A DNA stretch of 64,000 nt, from positions 1,612,001 to 1,676,000 of the forward strand of contig OZ254962.1 in assembly GCA_965276005.1 (NCBI GenBank). The letters are read 5' to 3'. A model generated the notes under the pieces. The model saw only the letters and a list, made by a program, of their open reading frames with translations, was not told the origin of the DNA and made no database searches. Source of the DNA: G965232465 sp965276005. GTDB lineage: Bacteria > Pseudomonadota > Alphaproteobacteria > JAQWUY01. Position numbers and translations under genes: made by a program. Below are positions 33,867-43,079 of the stretch, in pieces (the first letter of the stretch is position 1; every line of letters starts with the position of its first letter).

Positions 33867-35368
33867 TAGATACGCAAACTTTTACCGATTATACCCCCTG
33901 TGATATGCTTGTCGAAGTGCGGGACTTTTTGGCACAGCAACAAGGGTTGAGAATAGGCGATACAACCGTTGTCACCGATGCCAAAATTGCCGTTGAAAAC
34001 CCCTCCATAGGGGAAATTATCGGGCATATCAGCGTTGCCGACAGCACCCACATTGATTCCGCTGTTGCCGCCGCCCGCAAAGCCTTATCAGGACAATGGG
34101 AAAAAATGTCTGCGGAACAAAGGGGCGTGCTGATTTGGCGATTAGCGGCGGCTATTGAAGACCACAAACATATTTTTGCCCAACTGGACGCACTGGATAA
34201 CGGTAAGCCTGTATCGGTGGTACGAGAAGTGGATGTGGTGTATGCGGCGAAGCATTTTCGCTATTTTGCTGGCTGGACAAATAAAATCGAAGGAAACACC
34301 ATTCCCGTATCGATCCCCAATCGCTTTAATTACACCCTCAAACAACCCGTAGGGGTGTGTGCGTTAATCACCCCGTGGAATTATCCATTGTTAATGGCAA
34401 GTTGGAAATTGGCACCGGCATTATCGGCGGGCAATACCGTCATCTTAAAGCCTGCGGAACAGACTTCATTAAGTGCCTTGTACTTGGCGGATTTGGCGTT
34501 AAAAATCGGTTTTCCTGCGGGCGTGTTAAATGTGCTAACAGGATATGGTAAAGACACTGGTGCCACACTATCCGCCCATCACGGGGTAGATAAAGTGGCG
34601 TTTACAGGATCGACACAAACGGGACAACATATTGTTGTTGCCTCCGCCGGTAATGTGAAAAAAGTATCCCTTGAACTGGGCGGAAAGGCGTCTAATATCA
34701 TTTTTGCTGATGCGGACTTAAACACGGCTATATCTGGGGCGTTTTGGGCGGGGTTTGGCAACAACGGACAATCGTGTACAGCGGGGGCAAGATTGTTTGT
34801 CCATCGAGATATATATGCCCAAGTGGTCGAGAAACTAAGGCGAATGGCAAATGAAGTTAAGGTCGGTCCCGGGTTCTCCAACACAGATTACGCACTGGGC
34901 TCTATTATATCACAGGGGCAAATGGACAAAATACTAGGATACATCAGCACCGCCAAACAACAAGGGGCAACCGTTGTCGCAGGCGGACACCGCTTGGGAA
35001 ATACAGGGTATTTTATCGCCCCCACCATTGTAACCGATGTGACGGATACCATGCAGATTATGTGTGAAGAGGTATTCGGACCTGTGCTGTGCGTAACGCC
35101 ATTTACGGACGAAGACGAGGTTATTCGCCGGGCAAACAATACGGCGTATGGCTTGGCATCGGGTTTTTGGACACAAGATGCCAACCGTTGTATCCGCATG
35201 GCTCAAAAGTTGCAGGCAGGCACCATTTGGACAAATTGCTGGGGCGATACGGACGCAGGGTCACCGTTCGGCGGTATGGGACAAAGTGGATATGGACGGG
35301 AAATGGGATCCGAAGCGTTTGAGATATACACACAAACAAAATCCGTGTGGCAAGCCGTGTCAAAATAA
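33863..35368 (+). CDS. Aldehyde dehydrogenase of the catabolic operon
   Basis: A 501-residue ALDH. Motifs are FTGSTQTGQ, LELGGK with the catalytic Glu, NNGQSCTAGARLFV with the nucleophilic Cys, and SPFGGMGQSGYGRE. The start at 33863 overlaps the aldolase stop as ATGA; an upstream extension is not supported. It most likely oxidises the aldehyde released by the aldolase. It is a different paralogue from the ALDH at 1359. Confidence 0.88.
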   Translation: MIDTQTFTDYTPCDMLVEVRDFLAQQQGLRIGDTTVVTDAKIAVENPSIGEIIGHISVADSTHIDSAVAAARKALSGQWEKMSAEQRGVLIWRLAAAIEDHKHIFAQLDALDNGKPVSVVREVDVVYAAKHFRYFAGWTNKIEGNTIPVSIPNRFNYTLKQPVGVCALITPWNYPLLMASWKLAPALSAGNTVILKPAEQTSLSALYLADLALKIGFPAGVLNVLTGYGKDTGATLSAHHGVDKVAFTGSTQTGQHIVVASAGNVKKVSLELGGKASNIIFADADLNTAISGAFWAGFGNNGQSCTAGARLFVHRDIYAQVVEKLRRMANEVKVGPGFSNTDYALGSIISQGQMDKILGYISTAKQQGATVVAGGHRLGNTGYFIAPTIVTDVTDTMQIMCEEVFGPVLCVTPFTDEDEVIRRANNTAYGLASGFWTQDANRCIRMAQKLQAGTIWTNCWGDTDAGSPFGGMGQSGYGREMGSEAFEIYTQTKSVWQAVSK

Positions 35369-35413
35369 GGGTGTATAGGGGGGCTTAATGATAACATACA
35401 GGAGACAAAACAC

Positions 35414-36142
35414 ATGCAAAAATGCAAATATCAAGTGATATATGACGCACTGTACAACCGTCTGCAACAGGGGCAGTACCCTGTGGGCATCCGCTTGCCC
35501 CCAGAATCCGCACTGGTACAAGAATTTAATGTAAACCGCTTAACCTTGCGGCGGGCATTGGACATGCTGTGTCAAAACGGGTATTTATCCGTACGACAAG
35601 GCAGTGGGTATATCGTCAATACCATATCTCCACCGCAAATAAACTGCCTGCATTCGTTTACCGACATCGTCCTAAAGCAAGGGCATACACCGGGGGCGAA
35701 GCTATTGGATGTGCAAGTGCCATACACCGGGGACAGCACCGCATATGAAAATATTTTCGACACACCCGTATGCCTTATTAGACGGCTTCGCACCATCGAC
35801 GAAATGCCATGGTTTTTGGCAGAAACTTATGTGCCTATGGCATTGGTACAAGGGGTCACATATGCGGATTTTAGCGAAACTGGGCGGGAACAATCGATTT
35901 TAAATATCTTACGAAATCGCTTTTCGCTGTCGTGGGTTAAGGCGTGCGAAACCATCCAACCGCAAATTGCCAACTGTCAAGTTGCCGAATGGCTTGATAT
36001 TGCCCCAAATACTTCGTTATTGGCACAACGGTGCGTGGCGTATGATGAAAATAACCAACCGGTATTTTGTGATGACACTTTGCGGGCAAAGCCGATTACA
36101 TATGACTTGGTTGGCACAGAACGAATTTTAAACGGATTTTAA
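35414..36142 (+). CDS. GntR/HutC-family transcriptional regulator
   Basis: A 242-residue repressor with an N-terminal winged HTH (residues about 5-70: GIRLPPESALVQEFNVNRLT, LRRALDMLCQNGYL, QGSGYIV) and a UTRA effector domain (about 90-235: LIRRLRTIDEMPWFLAETYV). Such regulators sense sugars, amino sugars or histidine-type compounds. It lies inside the catabolic operon and is the best candidate to bind TTGTATACACAA at 27138 and 38671. Confidence 0.88.
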   Translation: MQKCKYQVIYDALYNRLQQGQYPVGIRLPPESALVQEFNVNRLTLRRALDMLCQNGYLSVRQGSGYIVNTISPPQINCLHSFTDIVLKQGHTPGAKLLDVQVPYTGDSTAYENIFDTPVCLIRRLRTIDEMPWFLAETYVPMALVQGVTYADFSETGREQSILNILRNRFSLSWVKACETIQPQIANCQVAEWLDIAPNTSLLAQRCVAYDENNQPVFCDDTLRAKPITYDLVGTERILNGF

Positions 36143-36157
36143 AGGAGACATAAAAAT

Positions 36158-37585
36158 ATGGCGTTAAAAATAGGTGTTATCTTATCGTCCCTGCCCACAT
36201 ATTTTCCCCAAAAATATGGGGTGTTTGAACAGGTGGTGAAAACCATCGACTCCATTTGTAGGCAACAGCAAGTCCCATTTGTAGTGGCAAAAACAGTGCC
36301 GATGAATGGGGATGATACCCGGGCTGTGCTAGACGATTTTCAGCGTCAAGGGGTATCGTTTGTGATTTTGGTACACGGTGGATTTACTATGGGCGATGTG
36401 GCACGGGAAGTCGCCACCAGCACCCTACCCACCGCCATTTGGGCAACTGTAGAGCCGACCCTTGAAGGCGATGTGCAGCTCAATAATTTTGTATCGTTAA
36501 ATATGAGTATGTCCATATTCCGCAAGTGCCGGGATTGTAACGCCCACCCTGTGGTATGGGTATATGGCAACCCACAGGATGCACACATTCAACGACAATT
36601 AACCACACAGATTACCGCCTTAAAAGTAAAACACCAATTACAATCCTTAAAAATCGGACTCATTGGCAATGTTGCCCCGACCTTTTATAATATGCAGGTG
36701 TCCACCCTCCGCCTAAAACAGCAGCTTGGGGTATCGGTGGAAGAGGACAATATACAGGTATTATTACAACGCATGGATGCGGTCGATAATACAAAAATAC
36801 AGACCGAATACGCCAAAATGCAACAGCACATAGATTTTTCGGCTATGAACGAATCGCAAATTGACAAAACCATTCGCTGTGTTCTCGCATTAAGGAAAAT
36901 CGCCCAAGATGGCGGATATGGGGCGTTGGCGGTGTCCGATTGGCCCGTGTTGCAACAAGCCCCATACAGTATGCACCCCGGCATGGCGTTTAGTTGGCTG
37001 GAACATTGCGACAGTTTACCCGTTGCCAGTGAGGGCGATGTGTTGGGGGCGGTGACCCAGTATGTGGCGTTGCAAATCACAGGTCGAGTGGGCTGTATTT
37101 TGGATATGACTTTGCCCCAATACGACACCGATCGCATTTTGTTATGGCACGGGGGCGGCGGGGCATTGTCCTATGCGGACGGATACACAGACGGTAAAAA
37201 AGTGTCCTGTGTCCCCCACCCGATGATCGGTCGTGGCACGGATACGGAAAATAGTTTTGGTGCCATTGCCGATTTCCAGTTTGCCACAGGAGAGTACAGC
37301 GTGTTTAGAATATCCGATGATGGTTGCGGATTATGGGCGATTGCAGCCGATATACGCCCCGCCGAAACAGGTGCCACAGGATACACAGGGTGTCGTGGTT
37401 GGATACACAACTACCGCAGTGTACAAGGCACCTGCGATACACATGCTATCGTGTCTTCGATTATGAAATATGGTATTGAGCATCACTTTATTTTGGCACC
37501 AAATTGTCTGTTAGACATTTTACAATCTGCTGCCACATGGTGCCAGATGCACATATATCCTATTGACAATACAACAGAGAAGTAA
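36158..37585 (+). CDS. L-fucose/L-arabinose isomerase-fold sugar isomerase
   Basis: A 475-residue protein of the FucI/AraA superfamily. An N-terminal Rossmann-like part (FVILVHGGFTMGDVAREVA) is followed by a second domain with GLIGNVAPTFYNMQV. A C-terminal part holds PVASEGDVLGAVTQYVAL and LLWHGGGGAL, which carry the likely Glu/Asp and His metal ligands. Such enzymes convert aldoses to ketoses; sulfoquinovose isomerases also belong here. It sits between the GntR gene and an ABC ATPase gene, so uptake and isomerisation are linked. Confidence 0.75.
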   Translation: MALKIGVILSSLPTYFPQKYGVFEQVVKTIDSICRQQQVPFVVAKTVPMNGDDTRAVLDDFQRQGVSFVILVHGGFTMGDVAREVATSTLPTAIWATVEPTLEGDVQLNNFVSLNMSMSIFRKCRDCNAHPVVWVYGNPQDAHIQRQLTTQITALKVKHQLQSLKIGLIGNVAPTFYNMQVSTLRLKQQLGVSVEEDNIQVLLQRMDAVDNTKIQTEYAKMQQHIDFSAMNESQIDKTIRCVLALRKIAQDGGYGALAVSDWPVLQQAPYSMHPGMAFSWLEHCDSLPVASEGDVLGAVTQYVALQITGRVGCILDMTLPQYDTDRILLWHGGGGALSYADGYTDGKKVSCVPHPMIGRGTDTENSFGAIADFQFATGEYSVFRISDDGCGLWAIAADIRPAETGATGYTGCRGWIHNYRSVQGTCDTHAIVSSIMKYGIEHHFILAPNCLLDILQSAATWCQMHIYPIDNTTEK

Positions 37586-37588
37586 AAC

Positions 37589-38647
37589 ATGACAACAGTG
37601 GCATTATCCGGTATTAGCAAAAAATTTGGCAACTTTACCGCCCTAAAATCTTTGGACTGCACTATAGAATCAGGGGAATTGGTGGCGTTGCTTGGTCCAT
37701 CGGGATGCGGAAAAACCACAACCTTACGGCTGATTTCGGGGCTGGAATCCCCGACCACAGGCAAAATTTTATTCGACGGCGAAGACATTTGCGGATATGC
37801 GGTACAGTCCCGTAATGTGGGCATGGTGTTTCAACGATATGCCCTGTTTCCCCACATGTCCGTTGCCAAAAACATTACTTTTGGCTTGGATGTAAAACAT
37901 ATGTGCAAATCGGAAATCGCCGAGCGGTTGAATGAAATTCTGGACATCGTGCAACTACAAGAATTTAAACACAGGTTTCCATCGCAACTGTCAGGGGGAC
38001 AGATGCAGCGGGTGGCGATTGCCCGTACCCTGATTACAAAACCGTCCGTGCTGATGATGGATGAGCCGCTTGCCAATCTAGATACGAAACTGAGGGGTGA
38101 AATGCGGGCGTTTATCAAAAAATTACAACGGGCATTCGGTATTACCACCATTTTTGTAACCCACGACCAAATCGAAGCTATGGAGCTTGCCGATCGCATA
38201 GCAGTGATTTTCGACGGCGAACTTGCCCAATACGATGTGCCAGAAAATATTTACAATCGCCCCGCTTCATTACAGGTAGCAGACTTTATGGGAGCGGACA
38301 ACATTATCCCGGCAACGGTAACAGGCACACATACAGTACAAACCGCATTGGGCAAATTATCAGTCGATGCGGTATCGAAAATATCTTGTACTACAGGCGA
38401 TACAATCCATGTGGTGATTCGTTCGGAATCTATACAGATGTATGAAACGCAACCGTCCATAGACAAACACACGCACCTCGTACAAGGCACCCTAGTGTCC
38501 CGTGATTTCTTTGGGGCGACCATACAATACACAGTGCAATGTGGCGATTATATCCTGACCATAAGCCAACAAGGGACGCAGCTACTGGACACAGGGACAG
38601 CCGTATGGCTTGGCATACGAACAAAACATATTTGGCTGATAAAATAA
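37589..38647 (+). CDS. ABC transporter ATP-binding protein (PotA/FbpC-like)
   Basis: A 352-residue ATPase. Walker A is GPSGCGKTT, the signature is LSGGQMQRV, Walker B is VLMMDEPLANLD and the H-loop is VTHDQIEAM. A C-terminal TOBE-type region (about 245-350) follows. It is the last gene of operon 1 and should energise the permeases at 40185 and 41078 with the binding protein at 38772, although the operator and promoter at 38671 begin a new transcript. Confidence 0.9.
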   Translation: MTTVALSGISKKFGNFTALKSLDCTIESGELVALLGPSGCGKTTTLRLISGLESPTTGKILFDGEDICGYAVQSRNVGMVFQRYALFPHMSVAKNITFGLDVKHMCKSEIAERLNEILDIVQLQEFKHRFPSQLSGGQMQRVAIARTLITKPSVLMMDEPLANLDTKLRGEMRAFIKKLQRAFGITTIFVTHDQIEAMELADRIAVIFDGELAQYDVPENIYNRPASLQVADFMGADNIIPATVTGTHTVQTALGKLSVDAVSKISCTTGDTIHVVIRSESIQMYETQPSIDKHTHLVQGTLVSRDFFGATIQYTVQCGDYILTISQQGTQLLDTGTAVWLGIRTKHIWLIK

Positions 38648-38670
38648 AAAGAAAATATGTTTATATAAAA

Positions 38671-38702
38671 TTGTATACACAAATTTTATTTTGTGATATA
38701 AT
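38671..38702 (+). promoter_or_regulatory. Candidate operator TTGTATACACAA and promoter, operon 2
   Basis: The 12-mer at 38671-38682 is the inverse of the one at 27138. A consensus -10 box TATAAT lies at 38697-38702; TATACA at 38674-38679 lies 17 bp upstream as a weak -35, so the operator would cover the -35 region. The importer gene starts 70 bp downstream of the -10 box. Confidence 0.55.
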
Positions 38703-38771
38703 ATACAGAGTTGGCACACATACAGATGATGTGCTGTTTATTTCTAATTACAAAGAGGGAGACTTAGAGAG

Positions 38772-40112
38772 ATGAAAAAGATTTTATTAGCATCTGTGAT
38801 AGCATGTACTTTGCCGTTGTCATCGGTGATGGCAAATGATGCAAATACATTTCGGGCAGACTTTTTGGCGGGCAAATTGTCATGGCAACAAGTGGAGGCT
38901 GCCGCCCGCATCGAGGGAAAGGTAAATTTTCACCACTGGGGCGGGGCGGACACTATTAACGGTTGGGTGGACGGCGTTGCCGGTGCCGCCATCAAGAAAA
39001 AAGGTATTCGCTTGAATGCGGTTCGCAGCAATCCAAAAGATTCTGTGGATGTGATACTGGCGGAGAAATCTGCTGGTAAGGGCTTGGGCGAAGGCAGTGT
39101 GGATGTGATGTGGGTAAATGGTGAAAACTTTGCCACATTAAAACGCAACAATGCCCTATTCGGCAGCTTCGTACACCTATTGCCGAATGCAAAAAACTTT
39201 GAACTTAATGCCGATGACCCCCGGTCTTTACAGAATTTGAGAGACTTTGGTATTATGAATGACGGGGCGGAGGCACCTTGGTCTGGGGAACAATATATTT
39301 GTTCGTATAACTCGGCAACTGTTGCCAACGATAAAATTCCATCTGATTTCAATGACTTGAAAAATTATCTACAACAAAACCCCGGGCGGTTTGTATATAT
39401 TAAGCCCCCACATTACTTAGGCAATACTTTTGTACAGACCGTATTGTACGCCCATACACCTAATGGCGACGGGGCAGAAAGTTTCCAACAGGGGGCAAAA
39501 CAAATTTCTGCAACCGAATTGGCTCGCCGTATCAAACCGGGTATGGCATACTTGCGGGATATAGAACCGTACTTGTTGGGCGGTGCATCGGGCAAAGTCC
39601 AATATCCCAACAGCCCCACCGAACAAGACGGGTTGTTTATGAACAAGCAAATCGACTTTGCCTGTAAATTTGGATATTACGCTGCATCTGTGGGCATGGC
39701 ACAAGGTACCTATCCAGAAACAGGCAAGCAGTTTATTTTTCCAAAAAAATTGATGATTGCCAACAAAAACTTCTTGGCGATTGCTGCCAACGCACCGAAT
39801 CCTGCGTCTGCATTGGTATTCATTAACTATATGATGTCTGTAGAAGCCCAAGCTAGCAAACTAAAAGGGGCGGGTATGCCATCGGCAACCGATGTGTGGA
39901 AACTCAGCCGTGCAGATGCAAAAACCATCCAAGACAATGCACCGGCGTTAATCGGTGTAACCGATCGACAATTAGCGGACAATGCGGTATCTGATACCAA
40001 CGCATCGTTGGTGGATATTATCGAAGCCGTATGGTTGCAATATATCGAACGCAAATCCGACAAGTCCATCGAAGAAATTACTAAACAGGTGTATGCGGAT
40101 ATGGGATATTAA
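38772..40112 (+). CDS. ABC transporter substrate-binding protein, YnjB-like
   Basis: A 446-residue periplasmic protein with signal peptide MKKILLASVIACTLPLSSVMA. The mature part (VNFHHWGGADTINGWVDGV, VDVMWVNGENFATL) resembles YnjB-type binding proteins of the extracellular solute-binding family 1. It is followed by two permeases and preceded by a matching ATPase. The ligand is unknown; the operon content suggests a sugar or nucleoside-like compound. Confidence 0.85.
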   Translation: MKKILLASVIACTLPLSSVMANDANTFRADFLAGKLSWQQVEAAARIEGKVNFHHWGGADTINGWVDGVAGAAIKKKGIRLNAVRSNPKDSVDVILAEKSAGKGLGEGSVDVMWVNGENFATLKRNNALFGSFVHLLPNAKNFELNADDPRSLQNLRDFGIMNDGAEAPWSGEQYICSYNSATVANDKIPSDFNDLKNYLQQNPGRFVYIKPPHYLGNTFVQTVLYAHTPNGDGAESFQQGAKQISATELARRIKPGMAYLRDIEPYLLGGASGKVQYPNSPTEQDGLFMNKQIDFACKFGYYAASVGMAQGTYPETGKQFIFPKKLMIANKNFLAIAANAPNPASALVFINYMMSVEAQASKLKGAGMPSATDVWKLSRADAKTIQDNAPALIGVTDRQLADNAVSDTNASLVDIIEAVWLQYIERKSDKSIEEITKQVYADMGY

Positions 40113-40127
40113 TCCTTAACCATAAAT

Positions 40128-40153
40128 AGAGTCCTTACCTATGTATGGACTCT
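40128..40153 (+). terminator. Hairpin between binding protein and permease genes
   Basis: AGAGTCC (40128-40134) pairs with GGACTCT (40147-40153), followed by GTTTATAC. Such hairpins often cut back transcription after the abundant binding protein or protect its mRNA. Confidence 0.5.
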
Positions 40154-40184
40154 GTTTATACAATTTATACAGTGGGGGAATGTA

Positions 40185-41075
40185 ATGGCTGTTACAAAAC
40201 AACACGGATTTTCTGTACCGCTTTGGGTGCAGCTTGTCCCTGTTATGCTGGTGATGGGGGGGTTGTTTGTGGGGGCGTTTGTTTTTGCGTTGGCACAGTC
40301 GTTTGGCTATGCCCCGTGGTATGGCATTAACAGTTTTCCCACTTTTTCGTATTATACCACTTTGCTGAGCGATGACAGTTTTTGGTTTTCCGCAGGACTT
40401 ACCTTTTACTATGCGGTGGTTGCTACATTCTTGTCGTTTGTGTTCGGCACGGCGTTAGCTCTAGCCATGATGAAACACTTTCGCTTTAAAGGGCTGTACA
40501 AGTATATTTATAAATTTCCCATGATGATACCCTATTCAGTAGGCATTGCGTTGGCGGTTATTATGATGGGTAACAGCGGTATTATATCCCGCCTGATGTG
40601 GTATTTTGGTTTTATCGACCATCCGAACGCATTTATTCCCTTGTTAAAGACCTATTACGGGTGGGGAATTATTGCCGTATATGTATGGAAACAAACCCCG
40701 TTTGTAGCATTGACCGTGTATGCGGTGTTACTAGGCATGGGCAGGGATACCATTGAGGCGGCGGCAATCTTGGGGGCGGGACGGATAACAATATTTTATC
40801 GTGTCATATTGCCACAAATCTTACCCGGCGTCGTGGCGGCGACCTTAATTTGCTTTGCCTTTAATATTGGGGCGTTCGAAGCCCCGTTTATTTTGGGGGC
40901 GGGATTTCCCGAAACTTTGCCGGTCATGGCATGGCGGTATTTTAATGATGCCAATATGGAAATGCGGCTGCTCGGCATGGCAACGGTGGTAACTTTGACG
41001 GTCATAGTCTCAGTGATATTGTATCTGTACCTAAAATCTTATCGGGCGTATGAACGCAAAATCGGACGGCAGTAA
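40185..41075 (+). CDS. ABC transporter permease (first)
   Basis: A 296-residue inner-membrane protein with about six transmembrane segments. The coupling (EAA) loop is EAAAILGAGRITIFYRVILP. It forms the membrane channel with the permease encoded 2 bp downstream. The start has a GGGGGAATGTA region upstream. Confidence 0.88.
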   Translation: MAVTKQHGFSVPLWVQLVPVMLVMGGLFVGAFVFALAQSFGYAPWYGINSFPTFSYYTTLLSDDSFWFSAGLTFYYAVVATFLSFVFGTALALAMMKHFRFKGLYKYIYKFPMMIPYSVGIALAVIMMGNSGIISRLMWYFGFIDHPNAFIPLLKTYYGWGIIAVYVWKQTPFVALTVYAVLLGMGRDTIEAAAILGAGRITIFYRVILPQILPGVVAATLICFAFNIGAFEAPFILGAGFPETLPVMAWRYFNDANMEMRLLGMATVVTLTVIVSVILYLYLKSYRAYERKIGRQ

Positions 41076-41077
41076 AA

Positions 41078-41938
41078 ATGATAGCGAAAAAACAAAAATT
41101 CATATCACAAACACGGCTTACCAATGGACAAAAAATATACCTGTTGTTACTGGCGGGTTTTATTTTGGGGCCGTTCTTACCGCTTATTATTCAAAGTTTT
41201 TCTTTCCGTTGGGCATGGCCCGATTTACTGCCGTCTCGCTGGTGGCTAGAACAGCGGGAAAACGCTATGTTTCCGCTTGCATGGGATTATGTGTTTTCCC
41301 CCGCTAGTCGCATATGGGAAGCAACCTTAAACACCGTTTTTATTGGCGTATGCGTAACGGTTATATGCTTAATTGTGGCGTTGCCGGCGGCACGGGTATT
41401 GGCACGGGAAAATTTTCGTGGCAAAAGTGGCTTTGAGTTTTTCCTGTCTATGCCGTTAATTGTCCCCGAAACGGCGATTGCCTTAGGACTGCTGATGGTA
41501 TTTATTCAAGTGGGCTTGGCGGGCACCTACACGGCGATTATCATTGTACATTTAATTCCAACCATTCCTTATATGATTAGGATGTTGACTTCCGTATATC
41601 AAGGATTGGGACTGGAGTACGAACAACAGGCGGCGATTTTAGGGGCGACCCAGTGGCAAATACTCAGCCGTGTGACCTTGCCCATGTTGATGCCGGGGAT
41701 ACTGGCGGGTATGCTGTTGACCTTTTTGGTATCGACAAACATATTTTTATTGACTTTCTTTATGGGGTTGGGGGATATTTATACTTTGCCGACCCTGTTG
41801 TATTCTAAGATCGAAGGGGGGCAAATCAATTCTTCCGCAGCAGGGATTACCTTGTTGGTGACCTTACCGGGGATTATTTTGTTGCTGTTGTCCGAACGCT
41901 TTATCAAAGAAGAAGCATTTGGGGCAAGCACCCATTAA
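41078..41938 (+). CDS. ABC transporter permease (second)
   Basis: A 286-residue inner-membrane permease with about six transmembrane segments and the EAA loop EQQAAILGATQWQILSRVTL. It completes the YnjBCD-like importer started at 37589/38772. Confidence 0.87.
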   Translation: MIAKKQKFISQTRLTNGQKIYLLLLAGFILGPFLPLIIQSFSFRWAWPDLLPSRWWLEQRENAMFPLAWDYVFSPASRIWEATLNTVFIGVCVTVICLIVALPAARVLARENFRGKSGFEFFLSMPLIVPETAIALGLLMVFIQVGLAGTYTAIIIVHLIPTIPYMIRMLTSVYQGLGLEYEQQAAILGATQWQILSRVTLPMLMPGILAGMLLTFLVSTNIFLLTFFMGLGDIYTLPTLLYSKIEGGQINSSAAGITLLVTLPGIILLLLSERFIKEEAFGASTH

Positions 41939-41963
41939 CACACACCGACAAAAGGGGTATATT

Positions 41964-43076
41964 ATGGCGGTACCTGAATACATATTAGACACATTTCCTA
42001 AGTTGAGCGACTCCGTATACGCACAACGACTTGCACGACCCCCGAAGGGGGCAAAGGTCATTATCGATACGGATACGGCAAACGAAATCGACGACCAATA
42101 CGCCTTAGCATGGGCGTTGTTAAGCCCGGACAGATTGAATGTTATTGGCGTAACCGCCGAACCGTTTTGTTTTGCCCACCACCAACAGGATTTAATAGAA
42201 CAGTGTGCCAACTTAAAAAATAAGGTGTATGAGGCGGACGGCACCTCCCCTTATATTGCTAGTGGTTGGGCAAAACGGTTGCTGCAACAGGACATTGACC
42301 CCGCCACCGATTTAATATTTACCACCGTAAAACAAGGGGCAGAGCTGTCGTATTGCGAAATCATAAGAGTATTTGAAAAATGCCACCAAGACCCCACAGG
42401 CAAAGTGTTTCGTGGATCGGAATCCTATTTGCCTGCTTGGGATACCCCTGTGGACAGCCCATCGGCACAGTTTATCATCGACCAAGCACGGGCGTGCAGG
42501 GCGGACGAACCGCTGTATATCTTAGCGATGGGGACATTGACAAACATTGCCTCTGCAATGCTGATGGCAGCGGATATTATCAACAATATTGTGGTGGTGT
42601 GGACTTCGTCTTTCCCGTCTTATGCTCCATTTGCACACACCGCATCGCTAAATCTGGTGCAAGACATTAAGGCATCACAATTGTTGTTTGCTTGTGGTGT
42701 ACCCCATGTGTATTTACCGGGGTATCATGTGGGGGCACAGCTGAAAATATCCTTGCCCGAAATGGAACGGTTTGTCAAAGGCAAAGGCGACATAGGCGAT
42801 TATTTGCACCACTTATATACACACAACCCGTTACATACTTTGTTTGCCATCAGCAACACAGAAACAAAAACTTGGGTTATATGGGATATTATCAATGTAG
42901 CGTGGATGCTTGATGCCACATATGTCCCCGACTTCATAACCACATCACCCGTGCTGATGGACGATTTAAAGTATCACCACCCAGAAAACGCCCACCCTAT
43001 GCGTGAGGCATACGATGTGGACAGGGACAGCATATTTGAAGACTTATACGCATGTTTACAAACACAGGTAAGGTAA
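41964..43076 (+). CDS. Nucleoside hydrolase (IU-NH family)
   Basis: A 370-residue hydrolase of the inosine-uridine preferring family. The calcium- and ribose-binding motif reads VIIDTDTANEIDDQYALAWA, the family DTDxxxExDD signature; later segments ILAMGTLTNIASA and TWVIWDIINVAWM are also typical. It splits the N-glycosidic bond of nucleosides, freeing base and ribose. The start at 41964 has an AAGGGG site; an upstream extension overlaps the permease. It lacks a signal peptide, so it acts on imported substrate, directly after the importer genes. Confidence 0.87.
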   Translation: MAVPEYILDTFPKLSDSVYAQRLARPPKGAKVIIDTDTANEIDDQYALAWALLSPDRLNVIGVTAEPFCFAHHQQDLIEQCANLKNKVYEADGTSPYIASGWAKRLLQQDIDPATDLIFTTVKQGAELSYCEIIRVFEKCHQDPTGKVFRGSESYLPAWDTPVDSPSAQFIIDQARACRADEPLYILAMGTLTNIASAMLMAADIINNIVVVWTSSFPSYAPFAHTASLNLVQDIKASQLLFACGVPHVYLPGYHVGAQLKISLPEMERFVKGKGDIGDYLHHLYTHNPLHTLFAISNTETKTWVIWDIINVAWMLDATYVPDFITTSPVLMDDLKYHHPENAHPMREAYDVDRDSIFEDLYACLQTQVR

Positions 43077-43079
43077 AGT

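Noticed and set aside
36158..43076. Sulfoquinovose degradation island
   Set aside because: The FucI-like isomerase and LacD-type aldolase would fit, but no GH31 sulfoquinovosidase, sugar kinase of the usual type or sulfolactate genes are present, and the kinase is DhaK/L with a nucleoside hydrolase.
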